From Colwellia_A sp047621305 (GTDB lineage: Bacteria > Pseudomonadota > Gammaproteobacteria > Enterobacterales > Alteromonadaceae), in contig JBLHNB010000017.1 of assembly GCA_047621305.1 (NCBI GenBank), forward strand, positions 1-64,000: DNA of 64,000 nucleotides. The letters are read 5' to 3'. This document shows, in pieces, positions 34,086-42,591 of the stretch (position 1 is the stretch's first letter; the number at the start of each line of letters is the position of its first letter). Made by a program: the position numbers and the translations under genes. The notes beneath the pieces were generated by a model, which was not told the origin of the DNA, did no database searches, and was given only the letters and a program-made list of their open reading frames with translations.

Positions 34086-34140
34086 TAGGTAATCCATTTG
34101 CATTAAGTAGATAATCCATTTGCATTAAGTAGATACTCCC
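34086..34140 (+). repeat. 22-bp tandem duplication upstream of metK
   Basis: Two head-to-tail 22-base units (34086-34107 and 34108-34129; one base differs) plus a partial third copy. Each contains ATCCATTTGCATTAAG. It lies between the MetJ-like boxes and the metK ribosome site. Confidence 0.9.
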
Positions 34141-34170
34141 TTTTAAAGCAATTAAATAGTTAGAGGTTTT

Positions 34171-35358
34171 ATGTCTAGACATCTTTTTACTTCAGAGTCT
34201 GTATCTGAAGGTCATCCTGATAAAATCGCCGATCAAATTTCTGATGCGGTACTTGATGCAATTATTGCCAAAGATAAACATGCGCGTGTCGCTTGTGAAA
34301 CTATGATAAAAACAGGCGTTGCCATTATCTCTGGTGAAGTTTCTACCACTGCATGGGTTGATTTAGAAGCCTTAACACGTAATGTTATCTGTGATATTGG
34401 TTATACCTCTTCAGATGTAGGTTTTGATGGTGCAACTTGTGGCATTATGAACCTTATTGGTCAGCAGTCTCCTGAAATAGCCCAAGGTGTTGACCGCGGA
34501 AAACCTGAAGATCAAGGCGCTGGCGATCAAGGTTTAATGTTTGGTTATGCAACCAATGAAACCGAAACCTTAATGCCTGCTCCACTTTATTATTCACATC
34601 GTTTAGTTGAACGCCAAGCTGAAGCACGTAAATCAGGCATATTACCTTGGTTGCGACCTGATGCTAAATCCCAGGTAACTTTTGTTTATGAAGATAATAA
34701 GCCAGTAGCAATTGACACGGTAGTATTATCAACTCAGCACAATCCAGAAATAAAACAGGAAGATTTATACAATGCGGTGATGGAAAATATCATCAAGCAT
34801 ACTTTACCTGCTGAATTACTAACAAAAGATACTAAATATCATATTAACCCAACAGGAAGTTTTGTTGTTGGCGGACCTGTAGGTGATTGTGGTTTAACGG
34901 GTCGTAAAATTATTGTGGATACTTATGGCGGCATGGCACGTCATGGTGGTGGCGCATTCTCGGGTAAAGATCCATCAAAGGTTGACCGTAGTGCTGCGTA
35001 TGCTGGTCGTTATGTTGCTAAAAACATTGTGGCTGCAGGTCTTGCTGATCGTTGTGAAATTCAAATTTCTTATGCGATTGGTGTTGCAGAGCCTACGTCT
35101 ATTTCTATCGATACTTTTGGTACTGGAAAAATATCCGAAGAGAAACTGGTTGAATTAGTACGTGAGCATTTTGATTTACGCCCATACGGCATCACAAAAA
35201 TGCTTGATTTACTTCACCCTATGTACAGACAAACAGCGGCATATGGACATTTTGGTCGTGAACCTTTTGAAATGACGGTGGGTGATGATACCTTTACCGC
35301 CTTTAGTTGGGAAAAAACGGATAAAGCCGATGCATTACGTAAATCAGCAGGTTTTTAA
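34171..35358 (+). CDS. metK: S-adenosylmethionine synthetase
   Basis: 395 residues, cytoplasmic. Forms S-adenosylmethionine from methionine and ATP. N-terminal FTSESVSEGHPDKIADQISDAV carries the ATP-phosphate His. The hexapeptide-like GAGDQGLMFGYA and the P-loop-like GGGAFSGKDPSKVDRSAAYAGRY are intact. A GAGG ribosome site precedes ATG 34171. Likely repressed by MetJ through the boxes at 34010-34033. The gene ends at a strong terminator, so rsmE downstream has its own promoter. Confidence 0.97.
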   Translation: MSRHLFTSESVSEGHPDKIADQISDAVLDAIIAKDKHARVACETMIKTGVAIISGEVSTTAWVDLEALTRNVICDIGYTSSDVGFDGATCGIMNLIGQQSPEIAQGVDRGKPEDQGAGDQGLMFGYATNETETLMPAPLYYSHRLVERQAEARKSGILPWLRPDAKSQVTFVYEDNKPVAIDTVVLSTQHNPEIKQEDLYNAVMENIIKHTLPAELLTKDTKYHINPTGSFVVGGPVGDCGLTGRKIIVDTYGGMARHGGGAFSGKDPSKVDRSAAYAGRYVAKNIVAAGLADRCEIQISYAIGVAEPTSISIDTFGTGKISEEKLVELVREHFDLRPYGITKMLDLLHPMYRQTAAYGHFGREPFEMTVGDDTFTAFSWEKTDKADALRKSAGF

Positions 35359-35423
35359 TTTTTACCATATAAATTCACAATACCCAATGCATCATACTGG
35401 TGCATAATATAAATGCATCGAAC

Positions 35424-35452
35424 AAGGCAACTATTCTTAGTTGCCTTTTTTT
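35424..35452 (+). terminator. Terminator after metK
   Basis: AAGGCAACTA pairs with TAGTTGCCTT (10 bp, 4-base loop) followed by a T-run. Confidence 0.85.
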
Positions 35453-35575
35453 ATCTCTTCAAAAATATATTCAAGCAGATACTACAACAAGCATTGAAAA
35501 ACCCTGTAAATATCCATATGTTATATTAATGTCTCTAAATAATACCTTTAGATAAACTAATTATATAAGTTGCAG

Positions 35576-36322
35576 ATGCGAAACCCTCGAATATATCAAA
35601 ATCAGCCCATAGTCGTAGGCGAAACAATGGCCTTGAATGAAGATGCCTTTGGCCATACCGTAAGAGTTTTACGTTTAAAAGATGGTGATACCATAACCCT
35701 CTTTAATGGCCTAATAAATAATGGGAAATTAGGTGAATATCAGGCAACACTTTGCAATGTCACTAAAAAACGTGCGGATATCCTCATCAATGAATTTAAT
35801 GAAAAAGTGAATGAATCACCACTGAATATTCATTTAGGACAAGCCATTTCTCGTGGTGACAGGATGGATTTTACTCTACAAAAATCAGTAGAATTAGGGG
35901 TTAATTCTATTACCCCACTTTTTACCGAACGTTGTGGAGTAAAGCTCTCTGGTGATAGATTACAAAAAAGAACAGAGCAATGGCAAAAAATAATAGTGAG
36001 TGCTTGCGAACAAAGTGGACGTTGCTCCGTTCCTATAGTTAACCCTGCTATTTCTGTTGATGATTGGTTAAAACAACAAAGCTCGGCATTAAAGTTAAAT
36101 TTACACCCTAAAGCAACCCATTCAATTATGAATTTACCTGAAGAAAATACCCGAGTGCGATTACTTATCGGCCCAGAAGGTGGCTTAAATAATGATGAAA
36201 TTAAACGTGCAAATGACGCAGGGTTTTATGATGTTTTACTTGGACCAAGAGTCTTAAGAACAGAAACAGCAGCATTAACGGCCATTACCGCTTTGCAATG
36301 TCGGTATGGCGATTTGGCTTAA
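35576..36322 (+). CDS. rsmE: 16S rRNA m3U1498 methyltransferase
   Basis: 248 residues, SPOUT-fold RNA methyltransferase that methylates U1498 of 16S rRNA. It opens with MRNPRIYQNQPI, close to the usual MRxPRIY start, then a PUA-like domain. The knot region shows KSVELGVNSITPLFTERCGV, LLIGPEGGLNNDE and LGPRVLRTETAALTAI for SAM binding. ATG 35576 is chosen over an in-frame TTG six bases upstream. gshB follows after 106 bases, the conserved order. Confidence 0.95.
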   Translation: MRNPRIYQNQPIVVGETMALNEDAFGHTVRVLRLKDGDTITLFNGLINNGKLGEYQATLCNVTKKRADILINEFNEKVNESPLNIHLGQAISRGDRMDFTLQKSVELGVNSITPLFTERCGVKLSGDRLQKRTEQWQKIIVSACEQSGRCSVPIVNPAISVDDWLKQQSSALKLNLHPKATHSIMNLPEENTRVRLLIGPEGGLNNDEIKRANDAGFYDVLLGPRVLRTETAALTAITALQCRYGDLA

Positions 36323-36428
36323 CTGCGCGGCAGTAATACTTAAACCATCTATAAGCGGCATTATAAAAAGTTAATTAATACTTAAATAATACCTTTAAAT
36401 AATACTTTAATAGTAAACAGGATAAATA

Positions 36429-37382
36429 ATGACAATTAAACTCGGTATCGTCATGGATCCCATTTCACAAGTCAACGTGAAAAAAGACTCTTCAATGGCC
36501 ATGATGTTTGAAGCACAAAAGCGTGGTTATGAAATTTATTACATGGAAATGAAAGACCTATACCTTATAGAAGGTCAATGTCGTGCTTCTGCCCAAAGAA
36601 TTAACGTATTTGATGACCCACAGCATTGGTATGAATTATCCGCAGTTAAAGATATTGATGTATCCGAACTCGACGCGGTATTAATGCGTAAGGATCCTCC
36701 GTTTGATACCGAATTTATTTACGCAACCTATATGTTAGAGCGTGCTGAAGTTGCTGGTACCTTGATCGTGAATAAGCCTCAAAGTCTACGAGATTGTAAT
36801 GAAAAACTCTTTACTGCTTGGTTTTCTGATTTAACAGCTAAAACGTTAGTGACGCGCAGCAGCACCCGTATTCGTGAATTTCATCAACAAGAAAAAGACG
36901 TTATTATCAAGCCACTTGATGGTATGGGTGGTTCATCAATATTTCGTATAAAAGAAGACGATGTCAATGTCGGTGTGATTATAGAAACACTTACTGACAA
37001 TGGTAACCAATATGCGATGGTACAAGAGTATTTACCGCAAATAACCGAAGGTGATAAACGCATCTTAATTGTTAACGGTGAACCTATGCCTTATTGTTTA
37101 GCACGTATTCCAGCTCAAGGTGAAACACGAGGTAACTTAGCCGCAGGTGGCCGAGGCGAAGCAAGACCATTAAGCCCCACAGATAAATTGATTGCCGATA
37201 CTATCGGCCCTGAATTAAAGAAACGTGGCTTATTTTTTGTAGGTTTAGATGTTATTGGCGATAAAGTCACTGAAATCAATGTAACCAGTCCAACCTGCAT
37301 TAGAGAGATTGAAGTCGCCTACCCGATTAATATTAGCGGTAAATTAATGGATGCAATTGAAGAAAATATTCGTCAGAGGTAG
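36429..37382 (+). CDS. gshB: Glutathione synthetase
   Basis: 317 residues, ATP-grasp ligase that joins glycine to gamma-glutamylcysteine. The N-terminus KLGIVMDPISQVNVKKDSSMAMM is diagnostic for GshB. The ATP-grasp core shows IIKPLDGMGGSSIFRI, VQEYLPQITEGDKRILI and the Mg-binding FVGLDVIGDKVTEINVTSPT. Preceded by rsmE and followed by yqgE and ruvX, the standard gammaproteobacterial block. Confidence 0.97.
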   Translation: MTIKLGIVMDPISQVNVKKDSSMAMMFEAQKRGYEIYYMEMKDLYLIEGQCRASAQRINVFDDPQHWYELSAVKDIDVSELDAVLMRKDPPFDTEFIYATYMLERAEVAGTLIVNKPQSLRDCNEKLFTAWFSDLTAKTLVTRSSTRIREFHQQEKDVIIKPLDGMGGSSIFRIKEDDVNVGVIIETLTDNGNQYAMVQEYLPQITEGDKRILIVNGEPMPYCLARIPAQGETRGNLAAGGRGEARPLSPTDKLIADTIGPELKKRGLFFVGLDVIGDKVTEINVTSPTCIREIEVAYPINISGKLMDAIEENIRQR

Positions 37383-37418
37383 TACACTTATAATAAATTG
37401 TACACTTATAATAAATAG
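37383..37418. repeat. 18-bp tandem duplication between gshB and yqgE
   Basis: Two adjacent copies of TACACTTATAATAAATTG (second ends TAG instead of TTG). Falls just before the yqgE ribosome site and probably arose by local slippage. Confidence 0.9.
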
Positions 37419-37435
37419 ACCACCTAGGTAACCGT

Positions 37436-37990
37436 ATGGAAAGTTTAGTAAATCAGCTACTCATTGCAATGCCGGCTTTAAATGATTCGTACTTTAACAA
37501 AACCGTCACTTATATTTGTGAGCATAATGATGACGGTGCTATGGGACTTATCATTAATTTGCCCGTGAGTATTACATTAAATGAGTTACTTGCTGAAATT
37601 GAAGCTGATGTTGAGTCTAACCCCATTTTAGAACAGCAAGTATTAACTGGTGGTCCTGTGGCTAACCAACGGGGCTTTGTTTTACATAGCCCGCAAGATT
37701 GTTGGGATAGCTCACTGGCATTGAGCGACGATATTATGATCACGACCTCAAAAGACATTTTAATGGCACTAGGCACTACCGAGGCCCCTAAAAACTTTAT
37801 TGTGACCTTAGGTTATGCTGGCTGGGGGCCTGGTCAACTTGAGCAAGAAATTCATGCCAATTCTTGGTTAACAACGACCGCTGACAGTAATATTCTCTTT
37901 AATACGCCTATTGATCAGCGTTGGAAAAAAGCAACAGAGCAACTCGGTATCGACATATCTCATCTTTCTAGTGATATAGGTCACGCTTAA
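37436..37990 (+). CDS. yqgE: UPF0301/YqgE-AlgH family protein
   Basis: 184 residues, soluble. Signature: NQLLIAMPALNDSYFNKTVTYICEHNDDGAMGLIIN, then GGPVANQRGFVLH and YAGWGPGQLEQEI. Named AlgH in Pseudomonas where it was linked to alginate control; biochemical function is not established. Its stop overlaps the start of ruvX by one base, so the two are translationally coupled. Confidence 0.94.
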   Translation: MESLVNQLLIAMPALNDSYFNKTVTYICEHNDDGAMGLIINLPVSITLNELLAEIEADVESNPILEQQVLTGGPVANQRGFVLHSPQDCWDSSLALSDDIMITTSKDILMALGTTEAPKNFIVTLGYAGWGPGQLEQEIHANSWLTTTADSNILFNTPIDQRWKKATEQLGIDISHLSSDIGHA

Positions 37991-38436
37991 TGGCTTACTC
38001 ATCTAAAAACGAAGCAGGCCAACGTACCATTATTGGTTTTGACTTTGGCAAAAAATATATCGGTGTCGCCGTTGGACAAGAACTCACCGGTTCAGCCTCG
38101 CCCCTTGGCTCAGTGAAAGCAAATGACGGCATTCCTCATTGGGATAACTTAGCCGCTTATTTAAAAGAATGGCAACCTGATTTTATTGTCGTTGGCTTAC
38201 CTTTAAATATGGATGGCAGTGAACAACAATTAACCTTAGATGCGAAAAAATTTGGTCAACGTATCGAAGGTCGCTTTGGACTTAAAGTCGAATTTCAAGA
38301 TGAGCGTTTAACCACAGCAGATGCTAAAGAACAACTTTTTGCTCGCGGCGGGTACCGTAATCTAAAAAAAGATAATATCGACGCTGAATCAGCTAAACTG
38401 ATTATTGAAAGCTATTTTGAAGCTCAGTACCTGTAA
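37990..38436 (+). CDS. ruvX: Holliday-junction-resolvase-like protein RuvX/YqgF
   Basis: 148 residues, RNase H-like fold. The N-terminus GFDFGKKYIGVAVGQ gives the first catalytic Asp; VVGLPLNMDGSEQ and FQDERLTTADAKEQL supply the others. E. coli YqgF is essential and acts in pre-16S rRNA 5'-end processing; a Holliday-junction role has also been proposed. Start ATG overlaps the yqgE stop. Confidence 0.94.
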   Translation: MAYSSKNEAGQRTIIGFDFGKKYIGVAVGQELTGSASPLGSVKANDGIPHWDNLAAYLKEWQPDFIVVGLPLNMDGSEQQLTLDAKKFGQRIEGRFGLKVEFQDERLTTADAKEQLFARGGYRNLKKDNIDAESAKLIIESYFEAQYL

Positions 38437-38509
38437 GGTTAGTCCCTTAAGTTACTTTTTAAAAACAGGTAACTAAACAAAAAACATTTAAGTATCTTTA
38501 GAAAAACCT

Positions 38510-39427
38510 ATGAATATTATTGATGTTATTAGTCCGCTTATTTTTGTTGGGCTGGTCGGTTTTATTAGTACTAAAACGCGATGGTTAGATAAAACACAAA
38601 TAGATACACTTACAAAATTTGCGTTTAATTTATGTATTCCTGCCTTTTTGTTTCAAAAATTAGTTAATACGGATCTAGCCCACGTAGATATAAAAATATA
38701 CGCCGCATTTTATATACCTGTATTGCTCATTTATTGTATCGCCGGATTGAGCAATTATTTTTTTCATCAAAACCATCAAAAAGATACTGCTGCGTCAGCT
38801 ATTTATGCTTTAGCAGCAAGTTACTCTAATAATGTTATTGTTGGCATTCCCGTCGTGATCATGGTTTTAGGAGAGCACGCTTTAGCGATTGTTTTTCTCA
38901 TTGTCAGCTTACATAGTGCGATGTTATTTGGGATTTGTAGTGTGTTAACGTCAAAAGCCGCGCGCTTTAATTGGCAAAGCTTTATCAAACAAACCTTTTG
39001 CAATCCCTTAATCATCGCCATTCTATCGGGTTTTATTTTTAATTTACTCGCGATAAAACTCCCTTATATTGTCGATGAAAGTCTTTCTTTAATTGGGCGT
39101 CCCGCCATTAGCTTAGCGTTATTTATTCTCGGTGCGTCACTCACTTTCTATCGCATTAAAGATGAAATAAAGTTTATCTGTTTCGCCAGTATGCTTAAAT
39201 TAATACTACTGCCGTTAATGGTTTACTTAAGCGCTCATTATGTTTTTGATTTTGAAAAAATGACAGTAACAACCTTAGTCATATTAAGTGCCTGTCCAAC
39301 AGGGGTTAATGCTTACTTAATTGCTAAACAACAAATACAACATCAACAAACAGTTGCCGGCACCGTTGTCGCAAGCACTATTGCCTCAATGCTTACTATC
39401 CCCTTTTGGTTATGGTTTTTAAGTTAA
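38510..39427 (+). CDS. AEC family transporter
   Basis: 305 residues with about ten hydrophobic helices in two five-helix halves. Conserved family features are the N-terminal PLIFVGLVGFISTKTRWLDK, SYSNNVIVGIPVV in the fourth helix and ASVLSACPTGVNAYLIAKQ-like text (ILSACPTGVNAYLIAKQ) in the ninth. Bacterial AEC (auxin efflux carrier) proteins move malonate, malate or other dicarboxylates; the substrate here is unknown. It begins a three-gene stretch, not part of the conserved ruvX neighbourhood. Confidence 0.85.
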   Translation: MNIIDVISPLIFVGLVGFISTKTRWLDKTQIDTLTKFAFNLCIPAFLFQKLVNTDLAHVDIKIYAAFYIPVLLIYCIAGLSNYFFHQNHQKDTAASAIYALAASYSNNVIVGIPVVIMVLGEHALAIVFLIVSLHSAMLFGICSVLTSKAARFNWQSFIKQTFCNPLIIAILSGFIFNLLAIKLPYIVDESLSLIGRPAISLALFILGASLTFYRIKDEIKFICFASMLKLILLPLMVYLSAHYVFDFEKMTVTTLVILSACPTGVNAYLIAKQQIQHQQTVAGTVVASTIASMLTIPFWLWFLS

Positions 39428-39473
39428 ATTAACCGTGATTTATTAACGCGATCAGAAATAACGCAATCAAAAA

Positions 39474-40007
39474 CTAAAAAGGATTTAGAGTATAACCTTC
39501 TCGTTGTAATACCGCGTTGGCGGTCATTGCAGATAACGCCATATGCACGCCCTGATGCAGATTTGTATTATCTATTTTATAATAAGCCGCTGACTGACCA
39601 CATAAATAGATGCGTACTTTATTTTTTAATAATAACGATAACAGTTCATCATTGGGATTGTTTTTACTATATTTAGCTTGGTAATTATCATTATTAAGTA
39701 AATCAAAGCTCGCTTTGCCATGAACAACCAAGGCAAGTTGAATATTTTCAGGTAAAATACCATTGGCCGCATGCATATTAAAAAAGCGCGCTACGCTATT
39801 AACTCTACCATTGACTTCATCTTCACTGCCCTGTTCGCTAGTATCAAATACAACTTTAAAGACAGCATTGTTATTTAAAACTAAATCTTGTTTAACACTC
39901 GCGTGCTTGCCATAACCTTTTAAAATAGATCCATCTTTAAAGCTAGCGGCGTTAGCCAAACAATGAGAGCTAAATAATAGCGTTATAATTAATGTTATAG
40001 TTTTCAT
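39474..40007 (-). CDS. Periplasmic DsrE/DsrF-like family protein
   Basis: 177 residues with a Sec signal peptide (hydrophobic LIITLLFSSHCLANAA), so the mature protein is periplasmic. The DsrE-like fold shows VVFDTSEQG, NIQLALVVHGKASFDLL and KVRIYLCGQSAAYY, where the Cys aligns with the sulfur-handling Cys of DsrE/YchN relatives. Exported single-copy members are common in marine gammaproteobacteria, with no assigned role. A persulfide or redox function is inferred only. Confidence 0.75.
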   Translation of the reverse strand: MKTITLIITLLFSSHCLANAASFKDGSILKGYGKHASVKQDLVLNNNAVFKVVFDTSEQGSEDEVNGRVNSVARFFNMHAANGILPENIQLALVVHGKASFDLLNNDNYQAKYSKNNPNDELLSLLLKNKVRIYLCGQSAAYYKIDNTNLHQGVHMALSAMTANAVLQREGYTLNPF

Positions 40008-40157
40008 TTTATTTGATGTCCTTTTAATAAAAATTTTAATTTACCACTTATTATTTGAATCCAGTAATATTTATTTATTAAGATTTATTCTTATTTCCAA
40101 CCTTTTTTGTTAACCTTGCCTTAGGAAGTAATACCTATAACCAGTAAAGGATAACTG

Positions 40158-41354
40158 ATGCGCAAGTTTTTTATATTTTTAATGTTAACTCACGTTTTTT
40201 TATCACCATTTGTTTTAGCCGACACCATGCTACATCCGGAATTAGTCACTAAACTAACCACGATTAATGATGCAAAAGCGATAGTTCGAATCCCTCCTAA
40301 GTATCCAATCAATGAAGCAAAATCGGGTCGAGATGGCTGGGTAGTAATGAGCTATGTCATTGAACCTAATGGCTCTACCAGTAATATTTTAATTGAAGAC
40401 TCTTCAGGTAGTCGAGGCTTTGAAAGAGAAGCACTTAAAGCATTGAAAAAGTGGTCATATCAACCCGCTAGCGAAAATGGCGAAAACATTCAACAATGTA
40501 AAAACACCGTGCAATTAGATTTCAAAATGAAGCGAAAACAAAGTGGGGTTACTAAAAAGTTTTATCGTTTATATAACCATTTTAACGAAGCACTTAAGCA
40601 AAATAACCAAGAGGATATTGCTAACTACTACCCGAAAATCAAAACGTTCAAACTTAATACTCATCTTGAAAGCTATTATAAATTTTCTATTCTTGCTGAA
40701 TATGAAAAAAATAAAAAGAACAAAACCGCTCAACTTAATTATCTTAATAAAGCCTTACGGTTTTCAGAAAGCTATAGTTACTTCAACAAACTACGTAATG
40801 ACGAGGACGTCATCGCTGCTGCTATAAAAATGAAAAACGGCCAAAAACACGAAGCAATACAAGTTGAATCACTGAGTAAAACAGATAAGATTAACGAACA
40901 AAATTTCTACTTAAATTATCATAGCAAACTATTATTAGAACTTGATTTAAATAAAGTTTCAGCCGCACTAAACTCTATTGACCACCTATTATTATTAACG
41001 GTTAACAAAAAACAACATCCGAGTTATCAAAAACAAAAACAATTAATTGAGCAGCTTATTCAAAGTCCTAAGCCTATTGCTACAGTAGGGAATATAGGAG
41101 AAAAAACATTTTGGCAACACAGTTTACTTCGTGATCAATTTAGCTTTATTGATATCAAAGGTAAGCTAACTAAAATAGATTTACGCTGCAGTAATAAACG
41201 ACACCTTTATACAATTAATGATAAATCAACCTGGACCATTCCACAAAATTGGCAAGGCTGTTCGGTATATATCTATGGTGAAGACAATGCTTCGTTCACT
41301 CTCGTTGAAACCCATAACATTATCAGTAAAAAAGAGCTCGCGTTAAACCAGTAA
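40158..41354 (+). CDS. TonB-domain protein with N-terminal TonB fold and helical C-terminus
   Basis: 398 residues with a Sec signal peptide ending LSPFVLADT. The TonB C-terminal-type domain lies unusually early, at about residues 40-130: AIVRIPPKYPINEAKSGRDGWVVMSYVI, then GFEREALKALKKWSYQPAS. The rest (about 140-340) is a lysine-rich, helical, TPR-like region followed by a small beta domain with Cys residues. There is no N-terminal cytoplasmic anchor plus Pro-rich spacer as in true TonB, so it is unlikely to transmit proton-motive force by itself. It may bind TonB-dependent receptors or their partners in the periplasm. Function unknown. Confidence 0.75.
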   Translation: MRKFFIFLMLTHVFLSPFVLADTMLHPELVTKLTTINDAKAIVRIPPKYPINEAKSGRDGWVVMSYVIEPNGSTSNILIEDSSGSRGFEREALKALKKWSYQPASENGENIQQCKNTVQLDFKMKRKQSGVTKKFYRLYNHFNEALKQNNQEDIANYYPKIKTFKLNTHLESYYKFSILAEYEKNKKNKTAQLNYLNKALRFSESYSYFNKLRNDEDVIAAAIKMKNGQKHEAIQVESLSKTDKINEQNFYLNYHSKLLLELDLNKVSAALNSIDHLLLLTVNKKQHPSYQKQKQLIEQLIQSPKPIATVGNIGEKTFWQHSLLRDQFSFIDIKGKLTKIDLRCSNKRHLYTINDKSTWTIPQNWQGCSVYIYGEDNASFTLVETHNIISKKELALNQ

Positions 41355-41457
41355 TACGAAAGGGAAGCTAATGTACTTCCCCAATATTAACGATTAACAC
41401 GTTACCTTAACATTAAAGCTAACGCCTTAAGTTTAACTCAGCTAAAGTAACGCTGGC

Positions 41458-42582
41458 TTATTCAGTAGGCTCTAGCCCTTCAATTGTTACACCACTTAAA
41501 GCGCCCATGCCGCCTTGGTCATTACTGCGTAATTTGATCATTAAGCGTAAATCATTTGGCGAATCGGCATGATGTATCGCATCAGTGTAGTTAATGAAGC
41601 CCTTTTGGTATAAATCAAATAATGCACCGTCAAAGGTTTGCATGCCCTGCTCTTTTGATTTCTGCATCACTTCTTTAATACTACCTATTTCTCCTTTCTT
41701 TATAAGTTCGGCGATATAAGGAGAGTTAAGTAAAATTTCAATGGCGGCAACTCGTCCATGACCATCTTTAGTTGGAATAAGTTGCTGAGCAATAATACCT
41801 CTTAAATTCAGAGCCAAATCAAATAATAATTTTCCATGTTGATTAGCCGGTACTAAATGCATAATACGATCAATGGCTTGGTTGGCGTTATTGGCATGTA
41901 AGGTCGCAATACATAAATGCCCTGTTTCGGCAAAACTTAGCGCGTGTTCCATGGTTTCTTGGTTACGAATTTCACCAATTAAAATAACATCAGGAGCTTG
42001 TCGTAACGAGCTTTTTAACGCGGCATCAAAGCTTTCCGTATCTAAACCAACTTCACGTTGTGTCACCATACATTTTGCATGTTCATGAACAAATTCAACA
42101 GGGTCTTCAATGGTTAAAATATGCCCACGTGAGTTTTTATTACGATAACCTATCAGTGCTGCCATCGATGTTGACTTACCGGTACCGGTTCCGCCAACAA
42201 AGAGTACAAGGCCACGCTTTGACATCACCACATCTTTTAATACCGAAGGTAAACCTAAATCATCAGCATCTGGAATTTCAGTCACAATACGACGAACCAC
42301 CATACCCGCCATATCTCGTTGCCAAAATGCTGATACACGAAAACGACCAATATCATCAATAGAAATAGCAAAGTTACATTCTTTGGTTTCTTCAAATATG
42401 CCTTTGTTTTTGTCGGTCATGGCATCATGTACAAGCTGCAGTGATTCTTCCGCAGTCAGTACATGTTCATCAATCGCTAGTAACTCACCGTTAATTTTGG
42501 CACTGACCGGTAATTTTGCAGTAACAAACATATCTGATGCATCTTGTTTGACCATTTTTTCTAATAAATCATGAAATCTCAT
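41458..42582 (-). CDS. pilU: Twitching motility ATPase PilU
   Basis: 374 residues, PilT paralogue that assists type IV pilus retraction from the cytoplasmic side of the inner membrane. Walker A is FVGGTGTGKSTSMAAL; the Asp box and Walker B include ILTIEDPVEF and DVILIGEIRNQETM; the His box is TGHLCIATLHANN. The N-terminal KMVKQDASDMFVTAKLPVSAKI fits PilU. The acidic C-terminal tail (MGALSGVTIEGLEPTE) is longer than in PilT. It starts nine bases after the pilT stop, so both are one operon. Confidence 0.95.
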   Translation of the reverse strand: MRFHDLLEKMVKQDASDMFVTAKLPVSAKINGELLAIDEHVLTAEESLQLVHDAMTDKNKGIFEETKECNFAISIDDIGRFRVSAFWQRDMAGMVVRRIVTEIPDADDLGLPSVLKDVVMSKRGLVLFVGGTGTGKSTSMAALIGYRNKNSRGHILTIEDPVEFVHEHAKCMVTQREVGLDTESFDAALKSSLRQAPDVILIGEIRNQETMEHALSFAETGHLCIATLHANNANQAIDRIMHLVPANQHGKLLFDLALNLRGIIAQQLIPTKDGHGRVAAIEILLNSPYIAELIKKGEIGSIKEVMQKSKEQGMQTFDGALFDLYQKGFINYTDAIHHADSPNDLRLMIKLRSNDQGGMGALSGVTIEGLEPTE

Positions 42583-42591
42583 TGTCTTGCC

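Noticed and set aside
37510..37776. 88-codon minus-strand frame inside yqgE
   Set aside because: Overlaps a conserved gene completely and has no independent signals.
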